Shown here: piece after piece, positions 33,996 through 43,398 of the stretch | Layout of the letters: every line of letters begins with the position of its first letter | Numbering within the stretch: position 1 is the stretch's first letter | Source: Streptomyces sp. SID9727 | GTDB lineage: Bacteria; Actinomycetota; Actinomycetes; Streptomycetales; Streptomycetaceae | NCBI RefSeq assembly: GCF_010550605.1 | Contig: NZ_JAAGNI010000136.1 | Coordinates: forward strand, 62,001 to 126,000 | Reading direction: 5' to 3' | Length of the DNA stretch: 64,000 nucleotides | Program-made: the position numbers and the translations under genes | The notes under the pieces: generated by a model | Database searches by the model: none | What the model was told of the DNA's origin: nothing | What the model saw: only the letters and a program-made list of their open reading frames with translations

Positions 33996-35294
33996 TCAGG
34001 AGGTGCCGGCTACGCCGTGCTGTGCTGCCGGCTCGGGCGCCGTGGGCAGGTCGTCGTCGATGAACCGGGGGCGTGAGGCGGCGATGCCGCTCACGACGGT
34101 GAGGCCGACCAGGACGAAGAGGAGTACCAGGGAGCCAGTCCATCCCCCGGTCCACGCGTTGAGCAGGCCGAACAGGATGGGGCCGGCACCGGCGAACAGG
34201 TAGCCGATGCCCTGCACCACCCCGGAGGTGGCCGCGGTGGTCTCCGGTGTCCGGGCGCGCATCCCGATGAAAGCCAGGCTCAGCGAGAACAGTCCGTTGC
34301 CGATCCCGAACAGGATCATCCACAGCCAGGTCCCGGACGTCGGCGCCAGCGCCAGTCCGGCCAGGGACGCGGTGAAGCAGCACCCGAGGACGATGACGAC
34401 CAGCCGGTAGTGGCGCGGATTGATGCGGGCGATGATCACCGAGACCGGCATGCTGACTCCGGCGAGGACGGCGACCATCGTGCCGGCGACGTGGCTGGCG
34501 ATCCCGAGGTCGCTCAGGTATAGGGCGAACCAGCCGAAGGCGATGTAGGCCAGGGCGGACAGCGATGCGAAGAAGAGGGTGAGGGCCAGCACGGTCCTGC
34601 TCTTGATCAGGTCACGCAGCGCCGGGCGGGTACCGGATGCCTTCGGGGCGGCCGCCGCGGCGGTGGCGGTGCGCTGCGGTCGGGCCAGGATCCACGGGAT
34701 CGCGGCCACCACCGGCAGCACAGCCCAGGCCGCCAGGCCCCAGCGCCAGGTGGAGAAGAAGCTCGCGATCGGCTCCGTCAGTCCGGCCGAGGCCATAGTG
34801 CCCAGGCTCAGGGCGACGACGTAGACGGACGTCTTGGGGCCGACACGGTCGGGGAAGTGCGTCTTCACCAGCGACGGCAGCAGTACGTTGGCCACTGCGG
34901 CGCCGGCGAGCGCCAGCGTCGACAGCACGAGGAAGACGGCGAAGCTCGACGTCACCGCCCGCGACAGCAGGCCGATCACCGACACCGCCAGGGCGATGAG
35001 CAGCGACCGGTGCAGTCCCAGTTTGCGGGCCAGGACCGGCACGGCGATCCCGGCGGCGGCGAAGCACAGCACGGGCAGCGTCGTGAGGAAACTGATGCCG
35101 GTAGTGCCGGCGGACAGCGCGTCCTGGATGTCGCCGAGCACGGCGCCGACGCTGGCCACCGCGCTGCGCAGTCCGAAGCCGGTCAGGAACAGAGCGAGGG
35201 TGAGCATCACGGTGTGCGGGTGTCGGGCGGGGCGCCCGGGCGTCTGCGACAGGCCGGGCCCCGGCGGGGACACCGGGTGAATGTTCTTCTTCAT
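33996..35294 (-). CDS. CynX/NimT-like MFS transporter
   Basis: The 432-residue protein starts at ATG 35294. It has twelve hydrophobic segments, ALFLTGFGLRSAVASVGAVL in helix 1, VLLPSLVKTHFPDRVG in the mid N-half and VQGIGYLFAGAGPILFGLL near the end, as in CynX/NimT-type carriers. The substrate is unknown. Like the first MFS gene it is divergent from an AraC regulator, which makes the two pairs look like repeated modules. Confidence 0.82.
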   Translation of the reverse strand: MKKNIHPVSPPGPGLSQTPGRPARHPHTVMLTLALFLTGFGLRSAVASVGAVLGDIQDALSAGTTGISFLTTLPVLCFAAAGIAVPVLARKLGLHRSLLIALAVSVIGLLSRAVTSSFAVFLVLSTLALAGAAVANVLLPSLVKTHFPDRVGPKTSVYVVALSLGTMASAGLTEPIASFFSTWRWGLAAWAVLPVVAAIPWILARPQRTATAAAAAPKASGTRPALRDLIKSRTVLALTLFFASLSALAYIAFGWFALYLSDLGIASHVAGTMVAVLAGVSMPVSVIIARINPRHYRLVVIVLGCCFTASLAGLALAPTSGTWLWMILFGIGNGLFSLSLAFIGMRARTPETTAATSGVVQGIGYLFAGAGPILFGLLNAWTGGWTGSLVLLFVLVGLTVVSGIAASRPRFIDDDLPTAPEPAAQHGVAGTS

Positions 35295-35405
35295 ACCTGC
35301 GAGCCTGGCAGTCGCACCCCCGCGAAAACTTCTGCTGTTCGGTCACCAAGTATCGAAATTCTGCCAGGGCGGTTACGGTGGCCCGGACCGATGGGAGGGC
35401 TGCCG

Positions 35406-36203
35406 GTGACAGCCGTGAAAGGCGGGCCGCATCCGCACACCGATGCGCTGCCGCCGCAGCCGCACCGCCCGCACGTCGGCGCGCGCACGGAACGCTACCC
35501 CGCCGGCATCCACATCGCGCTGCACTGGCACGACGAGTACCAGCTCATCTACGTGAGCTCGGGCCTGATGGCCATCCACACCGCGCGCGGCACCTGGGTC
35601 GCCTCACCGGGCCGGGCGCTGATCATCCCCGCCGGGATCGAGCACGAGCACCGCACCTACGGCGACACCCTGCTGCACCTGTTCACCTCCGACGGGCCCG
35701 GACTGCTGGACCGCGGAGCCAGGGCACCGGAGGTCATCGCCGTCGACGCGCTGGTGCATGAGGTGCTGAAGGCCGTCACCGACGAGAGCCTGCCCGCCGA
35801 GGAGACCGACAACCTGCGGCGCGTGCTCTTCGACCGGATACGCCGGACCCCGGTCACCGGACTGCGGTTGCCCGCGCCCCGCGACCCCCGCCTGCGCGCC
35901 GCGTGTGAACTGGTCCAGGCGAACCTGGAGCAGGCGTACTCGCTGCCGCAGCTGGCCCGGCTGACCCACGCCAGCGAACGGACCCTGGCCCGGCTGTTCA
36001 AGTCCGAGTTCGGCCAGACCTACCCGCAATGGCGCACCCACGCCCGGCTGTTCCACGCCATGACCCGGCTCGCCGAAGGAGGCTCGGTGAGCCAGGTGGC
36101 CCTCGAGTGCGGCTGGTCGACCTCCAGTGCCTTCATCGACTCCTTCCGCCGCGTCATGGGACAGACCCCGGGCTCCTTCCGGGAACCCGTCAACCAGCTG
36201 TAG
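35406..36203 (+). CDS. AraC-family regulator, siderophore locus copy 2
   Basis: I prefer GTG 35406, six bases after GGAGGG, to ATG 35391. The 265-residue protein has an N-terminal cupin (LHWHDEYQLIYVSSGLMAI, LIIPAGIEHEHRTYG) and a C-terminal HTH pair (LARLTHASERTLARLFKSEFG, VALECGWSTSSAFIDSF). It is clearly paralogous to the regulator at 32211 (shared QLIYVSSG, SERTL.RLF..EFG.TYPQWRT). It probably controls the divergent CynX-like MFS gene. Confidence 0.87.
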   Translation: MTAVKGGPHPHTDALPPQPHRPHVGARTERYPAGIHIALHWHDEYQLIYVSSGLMAIHTARGTWVASPGRALIIPAGIEHEHRTYGDTLLHLFTSDGPGLLDRGARAPEVIAVDALVHEVLKAVTDESLPAEETDNLRRVLFDRIRRTPVTGLRLPAPRDPRLRAACELVQANLEQAYSLPQLARLTHASERTLARLFKSEFGQTYPQWRTHARLFHAMTRLAEGGSVSQVALECGWSTSSAFIDSFRRVMGQTPGSFREPVNQL

Positions 36204-36275
36204 GCGCCGCGCTTCCGGGTCACGGGAACGGGGCCGGGTTCGAGGCGTGCAGGTGGCTGCGCGATCATCTGGACG

Positions 36276-36779
36276 GTGACCTCTATGACCCCGGCCGGGC
36301 CCGCCGCTGCTGGAAGCAACCGGATCAAGGTGTGGTACCGGTTTGTGCCGCGTGACGGCTGGCTTCCCTATGACACTGAGGGGCTGTGGGCCACGCGACT
36401 GAGCGGTGATACGGCCAAGGTGGAGAACGCCCCGTTCTTGCAGGACGGGGTGGCCGAGGGCGAGATCGTGCGGTTCGTGGCGGACACCGACGGGGTCCAC
36501 TGGGCGAAGGAGCGGGTCGAGGCGTCGGACAACTGCACCATCCGCATCCTGCCCGTCCCCTCCGGCCCGCTGGGGCGCAGCGCTCAGGCTGTGCACGAGC
36601 GGCTGGCGCCGTTCGGCCTGGGCGGTGAGGTCTTCAGTGAGGAGTTCCCGTTGGTCGCTTACACCGTGCCGGCCGATGCGGACCTCGGTGGGATCAAGGC
36701 ATTGCTCGCCCGCGGCCAGGCGGACGGGTGGTGGCACTTCGAGACCGGCTGTGTCACCGATGCCTGGCGCGACGCGTAG
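36276..36779 (+). CDS. DUF4265-like protein
   Basis: A 167-residue protein starting at GTG 36276 or ATG 36285. It shows IKVWYRFVPRDGWLPYDTEGLWATRL, VENAPFLQDGVAEGEIVRF and CTIRILPVP, the usual layout of DUF4265, a small family often linked to defence or toxin neighbourhoods but of unknown role. It stands alone between the AraC gene and a 550-base gap. Confidence 0.65.
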   Translation: MTSMTPAGPAAAGSNRIKVWYRFVPRDGWLPYDTEGLWATRLSGDTAKVENAPFLQDGVAEGEIVRFVADTDGVHWAKERVEASDNCTIRILPVPSGPLGRSAQAVHERLAPFGLGGEVFSEEFPLVAYTVPADADLGGIKALLARGQADGWWHFETGCVTDAWRDA

Positions 36780-37332
36780 GTGAGCTGCCGGCGCCTGCTG
36801 CACTGCGGCGCCGTCAGTATGCGAGGCAGGTGGACGTGGAGGTGCTCGACTTCGACAGCGCGTCCGCGTTCGCGAAGTGCTCGGGCACAGAGTTCGCGGA
36901 GGCCGGGCTGCGCATAACGACTCTGTGAACGCGGGGAGTTGGGGGCGTCGAAGGTAAGGTTGCCGTAGGCAGCGGCCAGGGTGCGGAGCCGATCGCGGGC
37001 GTCGGTCCCCCGCCGTCACACGGCACAGCCCGCCACATCTGCCCCACGGACGCCGCCGCCTCGATGACGATCCCCGGCCACCGGGCGTGGGCACAAGATC
37101 GGCAGAGTGCTCCCCCGCGGCCGCCTGCTTCACCTGTCGGTGCACGCCGTGGCAGCGCGCCGCGGGCACCGCCACGGCGTGCACCGACAGAGCCGGCCGC
37201 CGCCCGGGATACCCGACTGATGGCCTGGGGTGGATGGCCGCCGTGCAGCGCCTTGCGGCGTCGTACGCGGCCACGCCGCCCGGACACAGGCCCATCTGGC
37301 CACGCCCGGTGGCTTCCAGCCGGCGCCGCGGG
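36780..37332. other. Long intergenic region with gene remnant and inverted repeat
   Basis: This 553-base stretch holds a start-less open fragment near 36804-36928 (VEVLDFDSASAFAKC, then EFAEAGLRITTL before TGA), probably the end of a lost gene. It also holds a perfect 20-bp inverted repeat at 37134-37190. I saw no intact gene. Confidence 0.45.
37134..37190. repeat. Perfect 20-bp inverted repeat
   Basis: Positions 37134-37153 (CTGTCGGTGCACGCCGTGGC) and 37171-37190 are exact reverse complements around a 17-base GC-rich loop. It could be a strong terminator for the oxidoreductase gene that ends at 37333, or the scar of a mobile element. Confidence 0.7.
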
Positions 37333-39642
37333 TCACCCCGCCCGAACAGCCGCCCGCACTCGTGCCGGCTCCAGGCGTACGACGACGCCTTTGGAGGTGG
37401 GGGTGTTGCTGACGTCAGCAACGCTGTCGAGCGGGACCAGGACGTTGGTCTCCGGATAGTAGGCGGCGGCGGAACCGGGAGGGGTGGGGTAGGCGACCAC
37501 GCGAAAGCCCGGGGCGCGGCGCTCCACGCCGTCGCGCCAGACGCTGACGAGGTCGACCTCGGCACGGTCCGCAAGCCCCAGATCCTGCAGATCGGCGGCG
37601 TTCACCAGGACGACCCGGCGGCCGTTGTGAATGCCGCGGTAGCGGTCGTTCATGGCGTACGGAATGGTGTTCCACTGGTCGTGCGAGCGCAGCGTCTGCA
37701 GGATGAGGTGCCCTGCGGGTGCCTTAAGCATCTCGAAGGCGTTGGAGGTGAAGACGGCCTTGCCGCTCGGGGTCGGGAAGCACCGTTCGTTGACTGGGTT
37801 AGGCAGCCGGAAGCCGCCGGGGCGTGCCACCCGGGTGTTGAAGTCCTCAAAGCCCTCGACCACCCGGGCGATGCGGTCCCGGATCGTGCCGTAGTCGGCC
37901 TCAAAGTCCTCCCACGTGATGGGGGGTTGGGCGCCGAGGGTGCGGCGGGCCAGGCGACAGATGATGGCGACCTCGCTGAGCAGGTGCGCGGAGGCCGGGG
38001 CGAGGCGGCCGCGGGAGGCGTGCACCTCGCTCATGGAGTCCTCAACGGTGACGAACTGCTCGCCGCCGGCCTGGATGTCGAGGTCGCTGCGGCCCAGGGT
38101 GGGCAGGATCAGCGCGATCTCGCCGCAGACGGTGTGGGAGCGGTTGAGTTTGGTCGAGATGTGAGCGGTGAGCCGGCAGCGCCGCATGGCCTCTTCGGTG
38201 AGGTCGCTGTCAGGGGTGGCACGGACGAAGTTGCCGGCCACGCCGAGGAACACCTTGGCGTGCCCGTCGCGCATGGCGCGGATGGAATCCACCGCGTCCA
38301 GGCCGTGGTGGGCGGGCGGGGTGAAGGCGAACTCCCGCCCGAGGGCGTCTTGGAACGCCTGCGGCATCCGCTCCCAGATGCCCATGGTGCGGTCGCCCTG
38401 CACGTTGCTGTGCCCGCGCACCGGGCACACGCCCGCTCCGGGCCGGCCGATGTTGCCGCGCAGCAGCAGGAAGTTGACGACCTCGCGGATGGTCGGCACG
38501 CCGTGCTTGTGCTGGGTCAGGCCCATGGCCCAGCACACGATGATCTTCTTACTCTTCAGCACGCGCTGGTGGACGTCTTCGATCTCCGCGCGGGTCAGGC
38601 CGGTGGCGTCCAGGACCTCGGGCCACGCCACTGTTCGGGTGTGCTGGGCGAAGGCGTCGAAGCCGGTGGTGTGGGTGTCGATGAAGGTGTGGTCAAGGAC
38701 CGTGCCCGGGGCCTGGTCCTCGGCCTGCAGGAGCAGCAGGTTCAGTGCCTGGAACAGGGCGAGGTCGCCGCCGGGGCGGATCTGCAGGAACTGGTCGGCG
38801 ATCGCGGTTCCGCGCCCGATCACCCCGCGGGGCTTTTGCGGGTGCTTGAACCGCAGCAGTCCGGCCTCCGGCAGCGGGTTGACCGCGACCACCTGGCCGC
38901 CGTTGCGCTTGGTCTGCTCCAGCGAGGACAGCATCCGCGGATGATTGGTCCCGGGGTTTTGTCCCACGACGAAGACCAGGTCGGCGTCGTGGATGTCCTG
39001 CAGACTCACGCTGCCCTTGCCGATGCCGAGCGTCTCATTCAAAGCGGCGCCGCTGGATTCGTGGCACAGGTTGGAGCAGTCCGGCAGGTTGTTCGTGCCG
39101 AAAGCCCGGGCGAACAGCTGCAGGAGGAACGCCGCCTCGTTGTTGAGCCGGCCCGAGGTGTAGAAGAGGGCCTCGTCCGGGGAGTGCAGGGCGCGCAGTT
39201 CGTCGGCGAGCAGGTCCAGCGCCTCGTCCCAGCCGATCGGTTCGTAGTGGTCGGCCCCGGGCCGTTTGACCATGGGTTCGGTGAGCCGGCCCTGCTGGTT
39301 GAGCCAGTAGTCGGATTTGCCCGCCAGTTCGGAGATGGGGTGTTGGCGAAAGAAGTCGGCGGTGATGCGGGCGGAGGTCGCCTCGTCGTTGATGTGCTTG
39401 GCGCCGTTCTCGCAGTATTCGTTGCGGTGGCGCTGGTTGGGTGCGGGCTCGGGCCAGGCGCATCCCGGGCAGTCGAAGCCCTTGGTCTGGTTGATGTTCA
39501 GCAGCGTCAGCGCGGTGCGCCGCGGCGAGGTCTGCTGCAGCGAGTACTGGATCGCGTGCGCGACCCCGGGCACGCCGGTCGCCCACGTCTTGGGCGGGGT
39601 GACGGAAAGACGCTCCTCGCCCGGGTCTTCGCTCGCGCTCAT
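37333..39642 (-). CDS. FdhF/YdeP-family molybdopterin oxidoreductase
   Basis: The 769-residue protein starts at ATG 39642. FDCPGCAWPEP near residue 55 provides the CxxC seen in YdeP-type enzymes, which keep only part of the FeS ligand set of formate dehydrogenase. The molybdopterin domains follow with IGWDEALDLLADELR, SNLCHESSGAALNETLG, DLVFVVGQNPGTNHPRML and GNIGRPGAGVCPVRGHSNVQGDRTMG. The C-terminal Mo-dinucleotide-binding domain has RSHDQWNTIPYAMNDRYRGI. The substrate is uncertain: formate-like, or an acid-resistance redox role. It is divergent from a LysR gene, a common arrangement. Confidence 0.88.
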   Translation of the reverse strand: MSASEDPGEERLSVTPPKTWATGVPGVAHAIQYSLQQTSPRRTALTLLNINQTKGFDCPGCAWPEPAPNQRHRNEYCENGAKHINDEATSARITADFFRQHPISELAGKSDYWLNQQGRLTEPMVKRPGADHYEPIGWDEALDLLADELRALHSPDEALFYTSGRLNNEAAFLLQLFARAFGTNNLPDCSNLCHESSGAALNETLGIGKGSVSLQDIHDADLVFVVGQNPGTNHPRMLSSLEQTKRNGGQVVAVNPLPEAGLLRFKHPQKPRGVIGRGTAIADQFLQIRPGGDLALFQALNLLLLQAEDQAPGTVLDHTFIDTHTTGFDAFAQHTRTVAWPEVLDATGLTRAEIEDVHQRVLKSKKIIVCWAMGLTQHKHGVPTIREVVNFLLLRGNIGRPGAGVCPVRGHSNVQGDRTMGIWERMPQAFQDALGREFAFTPPAHHGLDAVDSIRAMRDGHAKVFLGVAGNFVRATPDSDLTEEAMRRCRLTAHISTKLNRSHTVCGEIALILPTLGRSDLDIQAGGEQFVTVEDSMSEVHASRGRLAPASAHLLSEVAIICRLARRTLGAQPPITWEDFEADYGTIRDRIARVVEGFEDFNTRVARPGGFRLPNPVNERCFPTPSGKAVFTSNAFEMLKAPAGHLILQTLRSHDQWNTIPYAMNDRYRGIHNGRRVVLVNAADLQDLGLADRAEVDLVSVWRDGVERRAPGFRVVAYPTPPGSAAAYYPETNVLVPLDSVADVSNTPTSKGVVVRLEPARVRAAVRAG

Positions 39643-39725
39643 TGATCGGACCGCCTTCTTCACCGCTCGTGGATGCTGGCCGACAGCGGGGACACCGAGG
39701 AAGGTCAGCGGCCCCGAGCATGGTC

Positions 39726-39743
39726 TGCGGGGCGTGCCCCGCA
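39726..39743. promoter_or_regulatory. 18-bp palindrome upstream of YdeP-type gene and LysR
   Basis: TGCGGGGC-GT-GCCCCGCA is a perfect palindrome with a two-base centre, in the 279-base divergent gap between the oxidoreductase and LysR genes. It is a candidate operator. Confidence 0.45.
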
Positions 39744-39921
39744 TGCACTGTGGCCGCGTGGTCCAACCGTGGTCAAAGCAGTCGTTTCGATCGCACGACA
39801 AGCGCCGCCTATCACGCGAGGCCACCCGGCCCGTGGAACCGGGAAGAGCCGGTGGCCTGGCATCTGTCGGGCCGACAGTGTCGACTGGCGTGGTGCGAGC
39901 GGTGTGCAGTAGACCCGTCCT

Positions 39922-40839
39922 GTGCTGCTACGCCAACTCGAATACCTCGTCGCCCTGGCCCGCGAGGGCCACTTCGCCCGTGCCGCCGACGCCTGCTACG
40001 TCTCCCAGCCGGCCCTGTCCGAAGGGCTGCGCAAACTCGAGGACGAGTTGCGCGTCCCCCTCGTCCACCGCGGGCGCAAGTACGAAGGGCTCACCCCCGA
40101 AGGAGAGCGCATCCTGCTCTGGGCGCAGCGGATGCTCGCCGACCGCGACGCCCTGGAAAGCGAGGTCACAGCCCTGCGCCACGGACTCAGCGGACGGCTG
40201 CGCATCGGCTCGGTACCCACCGCCTCGACGGTCGTCTCCCTGCTCACCGAACCGTTTTGCACCCAGCACCCGCTGACGACCGTCCAGGTACTGACCGACC
40301 TGCGCGCGACGGAAATCCTCGACAAACTGCAGAGCTACGAGATCGACGCCGGCATCACCTACCTCGGCCACACCATTCCCGAGCGGTTCGAGTGCGTACC
40401 TCTGTACCGCGAGCGCTACGTCCTGCTGATCCAGCCGCCCTCCGGCGCCGGACGGCTCAGCGAGATCACCTGGGCCGAGGCGGCGCAGCAGCCCCTTTGC
40501 CTGCTCGATCCGGTCATGCAGGGACGCAAAGTACTGGACACCGTCTTCCAGGAGATCGGCGCACCGGTCCGGCCGCGCGTGGAGACCGATTCGATCGCCT
40601 CCATGTTCGCTCACGTCCGAACCGGCCGGTGGGCCAGCGTGGTACCGCATTCCTGGCTGCACGTATTCGGCGTGCCCGCCGGGATGCAGGCCGTCCCCCT
40701 GGTGAGCCCGACCCGCGCGGTGCCCATGGGACTCGTGGTCGCCAAACGGGATCCCGCACCGGTCATGACCCGCGCCCTCGTGGACATCGCCCGCCGTGCC
40801 GGTATGGATGCAGTTCTCACGCAGGTGCCCGGCCGCTGA
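39922..40839 (+). CDS. LysR-family regulator
   Basis: The 305-residue protein starts at GTG 39922. The N-terminal HTH is complete: LRQLEYLVALAREGHFARAADACYVSQPALSEGLRKLEDEL, cut by family rules at about residue 60. The periplasmic-binding-like effector domain (about 90-295) includes GRLRIGSVPT and AGITYLGHTIPERFECVPLY. It probably controls the divergent YdeP-type gene. Confidence 0.9.
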   Translation: MLLRQLEYLVALAREGHFARAADACYVSQPALSEGLRKLEDELRVPLVHRGRKYEGLTPEGERILLWAQRMLADRDALESEVTALRHGLSGRLRIGSVPTASTVVSLLTEPFCTQHPLTTVQVLTDLRATEILDKLQSYEIDAGITYLGHTIPERFECVPLYRERYVLLIQPPSGAGRLSEITWAEAAQQPLCLLDPVMQGRKVLDTVFQEIGAPVRPRVETDSIASMFAHVRTGRWASVVPHSWLHVFGVPAGMQAVPLVSPTRAVPMGLVVAKRDPAPVMTRALVDIARRAGMDAVLTQVPGR

Positions 40840-40951
40840 CCGGCATGAACCGGAGGCCCGGAGAGTCGGCCAGGAGGACAACTGCCCGGTATCGCAGCCG
40901 GGCCTGGCGCTTCAGGGCGTGCCGCCGCCGAGCAATTGGCCCCGCAGGGGT

Positions 40952-40977
40952 GGGCGGCCTCTGCCTGAAGGCCGCCC
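40952..40977 (+). terminator. Terminator after LysR
   Basis: GGGCGGCCT (40952-40960) pairs with AGGCCGCCC (40969-40977) across an 8-base loop, about 110 bases past the LysR stop. Confidence 0.6.
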
Positions 40978-41061
40978 GCCTAGAGTGTGTACGGCGACGA
41001 CCCGCCCCTGCCTCTTCGAGGCGGCGTAGGGACAGGTCGTGGCAGGGTGTCTGACCTGTGC

Positions 41062-41193
41062 TCAGGCGAGCGTGGTGAGGACGTCAACCGGGCTGATCAG
41101 GGTGTCTCGGATGGGTGAGCGGCTTTCGACGAGGGCGATGAGCTCTTCGGTGTCCTTGAGTGCCTGGACGTCGAAGTCGTTGATGACGGACAT
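41062..41193 (-). CDS. Possible 43-residue small protein
   Basis: ATG 41193 opens a 43-codon acidic ORF containing FDVQALKDTEELIALVESRS and ending VLTTLA, 140 bases after the SDR gene on the same strand. There is no Shine-Dalgarno (an A-run and CCCACCC precede it), and no domain is recognised. It might be a small regulatory or precursor peptide, or not be translated. Confidence 0.3.
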   Translation of the reverse strand: MSVINDFDVQALKDTEELIALVESRSPIRDTLISPVDVLTTLA

Positions 41194-41333
41194 GGGTGGG
41201 GTTTTTTCGTAAACGCGTAGAGGGTGCACCGTTGCGCCGTGCCTGAGACGGGGCCGGTGCCGTACCCATCGGCTGGAGTGCACGCGGCCGGCCTTCCGGG
41301 CCACGAGGACGTCTGTGCACCAGACGGTGTGGG

Positions 41334-42116
41334 TCAGTTGCGTCCGGCCATGACACCGCCGTCGATGTCCCAGATCGCACCGGTGACCCAGGTGGTCTGG
41401 TCGGACAGGAGGAAGGCGACGGTGGCGGCGACGTCGTCGGTGGTACCGGTGCGGCCGATCGGGTGGAAGGAGTCGAAGCCGTCCATCGTGGAGTCCATCT
41501 CCGACTTGGGGATGAACTCTTCGTAGATCGGGGTGCGCACGACGGCGGGGGCGACGGCGTTGGCGCGGATGCCGTACGGGGCGAGCTCCATCGCGAGGTG
41601 CTGGGTCAGGGAATGCAGTGCGGCCTTGGCCATCGAGTACGCCGAGGAGGGGGTGGCGGCGATGGCCTGGTGGGCCCACATGGAGCCGATGTTCACGATT
41701 GCGCCCTTCGTGCCGCGCTCGATCATGTTGGCGGTAACGGTCTGGGTGAGGAAGAAGAAGGCGCGGTTGAGGTCCTGGTAGCGGTCGTAGTCTGCGGCCG
41801 TGTGCTCCAGGAACGGCTTGGGGGCGAAGACGCCGGCAGCGTTGACCAGCAGGGTGGCGTCGGCGTGCTCCTTGGTGAGGACGGTGCGCAGGCGGTCGAC
41901 GGCCGCGGGGTCGGAGAGGTCGGCGGCCAGGCCGACGACCTGCCCGCGGGCGGACAGAGCAGTCACGGCTTCATCGGCGCTGGGCTGGGTGCGGCCGGTG
42001 ACGACGGCGGTGCCGCCGGCGTCGAGGACCTGGGCCGCGATGGCCTGGCCCATGCCGCTGGTGCCGCCGATGACGATGACCTTCTGGCCGGTGAAGTCGA
42101 GGGTGGTGCTGGACAT
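41334..42116 (-). CDS. Short-chain dehydrogenase/reductase
   Basis: The 260-residue protein starts at ATG 42116. The nucleotide motif is [10 protein letters not shown] (near residues 15-24), NAAG is near 90, the catalytic Ser is in IVNIGSMW and the YxxxK in [10 protein letters not shown] (near 158-166). [11 protein letters not shown] near the end is the standard C-terminal mark. It oxidises or reduces an alcohol/carbonyl with NAD(P). It lies in a leftward cluster with CMD, DinB and ABM-like genes that LysR at 44706 probably controls. Confidence 0.9.
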   Translation of the reverse strand: MSSTTLDFTGQKVIVIGGTSGMGQAIAAQVLDAGGTAVVTGRTQPSADEAVTALSARGQVVGLAADLSDPAAVDRLRTVLTKEHADATLLVNAAGVFAPKPFLEHTAADYDRYQDLNRAFFFLTQTVTANMIERGTKGAIVNIGSMWAHQAIAATPSSAYSMAKAALHSLTQHLAMELAPYGIRANAVAPAVVRTPIYEEFIPKSEMDSTMDGFDSFHPIGRTGTTDDVAATVAFLLSDQTTWVTGAIWDIDGGVMAGRN

Positions 42117-42232
42117 GTGGTGCTCCTGTAGCAGGTAGTGCCGTGAAGGGGGGTGAGGGTGGTCAGGGGGCAGTGGCAGACTCGGTAGCCGCGGTGCTCG
42201 GTCGGGCTCACGGCCTCCCGCGCACGGGGGTG

Positions 42233-42760
42233 TCAGATGGCCAGCGCCACCAGGAAGCGCGAGACCATGTTGTAGGCCGCGACAGTGGCGACCGCTTCGA
42301 CCGTCTGGGCTTCACCGAACAGACGCTTGACCTCGTCGATGACGTCGGCATCGACCTCGACCTGTCGGGTGGACTGATCGGTCAGCGCGAGCAGGGCGAG
42401 CTCTTTTTTGTTGAAGATGCCGCTGTCCGCGGCATCTCCCTTGAGGGCTTCGCACTTGTCTTCCGTGCCGCCTGCCTGCAGATAGGCCGGGTAGTGGACG
42501 CCCCACTCGAATTCGGCGCGGTTGAGCACGGCCACGCGCAGCATGATCAGTTCGCGGTATTCCAGTGCCAGGTCGAACTCGGCGCGGACCCGACCCAGCA
42601 GCCCGTTCCATCCTGTGGCAAGCGGGAAGCTCTTCAGCAGGACACGGTCGATGCCGATCAGCTCACCGCCCGGCCTGCGCGCTTGCATTCCCGCGAGCAG
42701 TTCGGGCGGGGGCGCGGGGAGGCTGTCGTCCTGCCAGGGGGTGACACGCACATCACTCAC
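42233..42760 (-). CDS. Carboxymuconolactone decarboxylase (CMD)-family protein
   Basis: The 175-residue protein starts at GTG 42760 with AAGGAG six bases upstream. The AhpD-like helical core shows [32 protein letters not shown] and [10 protein letters not shown]. The CxxC of AhpD peroxidase partners is absent, so it is closer to the decarboxylase/unknown branch. Its role is unclear; it may handle a lactone, peroxide or carbonyl in this redox cluster. Confidence 0.8.
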   Translation of the reverse strand: MSDVRVTPWQDDSLPAPPPELLAGMQARRPGGELIGIDRVLLKSFPLATGWNGLLGRVRAEFDLALEYRELIMLRVAVLNRAEFEWGVHYPAYLQAGGTEDKCEALKGDAADSGIFNKKELALLALTDQSTRQVEVDADVIDEVKRLFGEAQTVEAVATVAAYNMVSRFLVALAI

Positions 42761-42855
42761 GTTGTGCTCCTTGACTGGGCACCGGCCCGCGTTGAGATCG
42801 GGTCGTTGCCGGTGGTGAATTGCTGCTGGCTTCGCCAGAACAGAGGTGCAGGCGG

Positions 42856-43389
42856 TCAGACGTGGGGGTCGCAGACCAGGTAGCCGTCGATGCGGCTGAG
42901 CCAATCCGAGGCCGGGTCGGGCGGCAGCGTGCGGCCGAGGTGGTCGGCACGGACCTCGCTGATCCACTGGTCGTGCTGGTACTCGTGATTGATGAGCGCG
43001 AGCAGCAGGTGGCCTGCGACGACGGTCAGCTGGGTCGGGGCGCCGACCCGGCCGGCGGCGATGTCACCGATGCGGGCGTGGACACGTTCGGCGACGGTGT
43101 CGCGGAACGTGGTGAGCCGTTCGACGGTGGGCAGCGCGCCGCGGAACTTCTCCGGGTTCGCCGAGTCCATGAGCCCGTCGAGTTCCGGGTCCGGGCTGGG
43201 CTCGGCCGCGGTGAGGTTGCGGATCATGAAGTGGGCGACATGAGCCTGGTGACCCAGGTGCCAGCCGATCGCGCTGGAGTCCTCTTGCGGGCGCCAGGTC
43301 ACCTCGTGTGGGCTGAGGTCTTTCCACAGCTCGTCGGTGTAGACGCGGGCGCGGTCGTATTCGCGCAGCAGCGCCGTGAGCTCGTGCAC
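42856..43389 (-). CDS. DinB-family (DinB_2) putative metal-dependent enzyme
   Basis: A 177-residue protein from ATG 43389. The four-helix DinB fold shows the metal ligands: His in IGWHLGHQAHVAHF (near 43-50) and in INHEYQHDQWI (near 134-140). Members include mycothiol- or bacillithiol-dependent S-transferases, so a thiol-transfer detoxification role is plausible for an actinomycete but unproven. The next gene starts only nine bases away on the upstream side. Confidence 0.8.
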   Translation of the reverse strand: MHELTALLREYDRARVYTDELWKDLSPHEVTWRPQEDSSAIGWHLGHQAHVAHFMIRNLTAAEPSPDPELDGLMDSANPEKFRGALPTVERLTTFRDTVAERVHARIGDIAAGRVGAPTQLTVVAGHLLLALINHEYQHDQWISEVRADHLGRTLPPDPASDWLSRIDGYLVCDPHV

Positions 43390-43398
43390 GACCGGGCC

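Noticed and set aside
36804-36928. Small gene ending at 36928
   Set aside because: No credible start or ribosome binding site; treated as a remnant.
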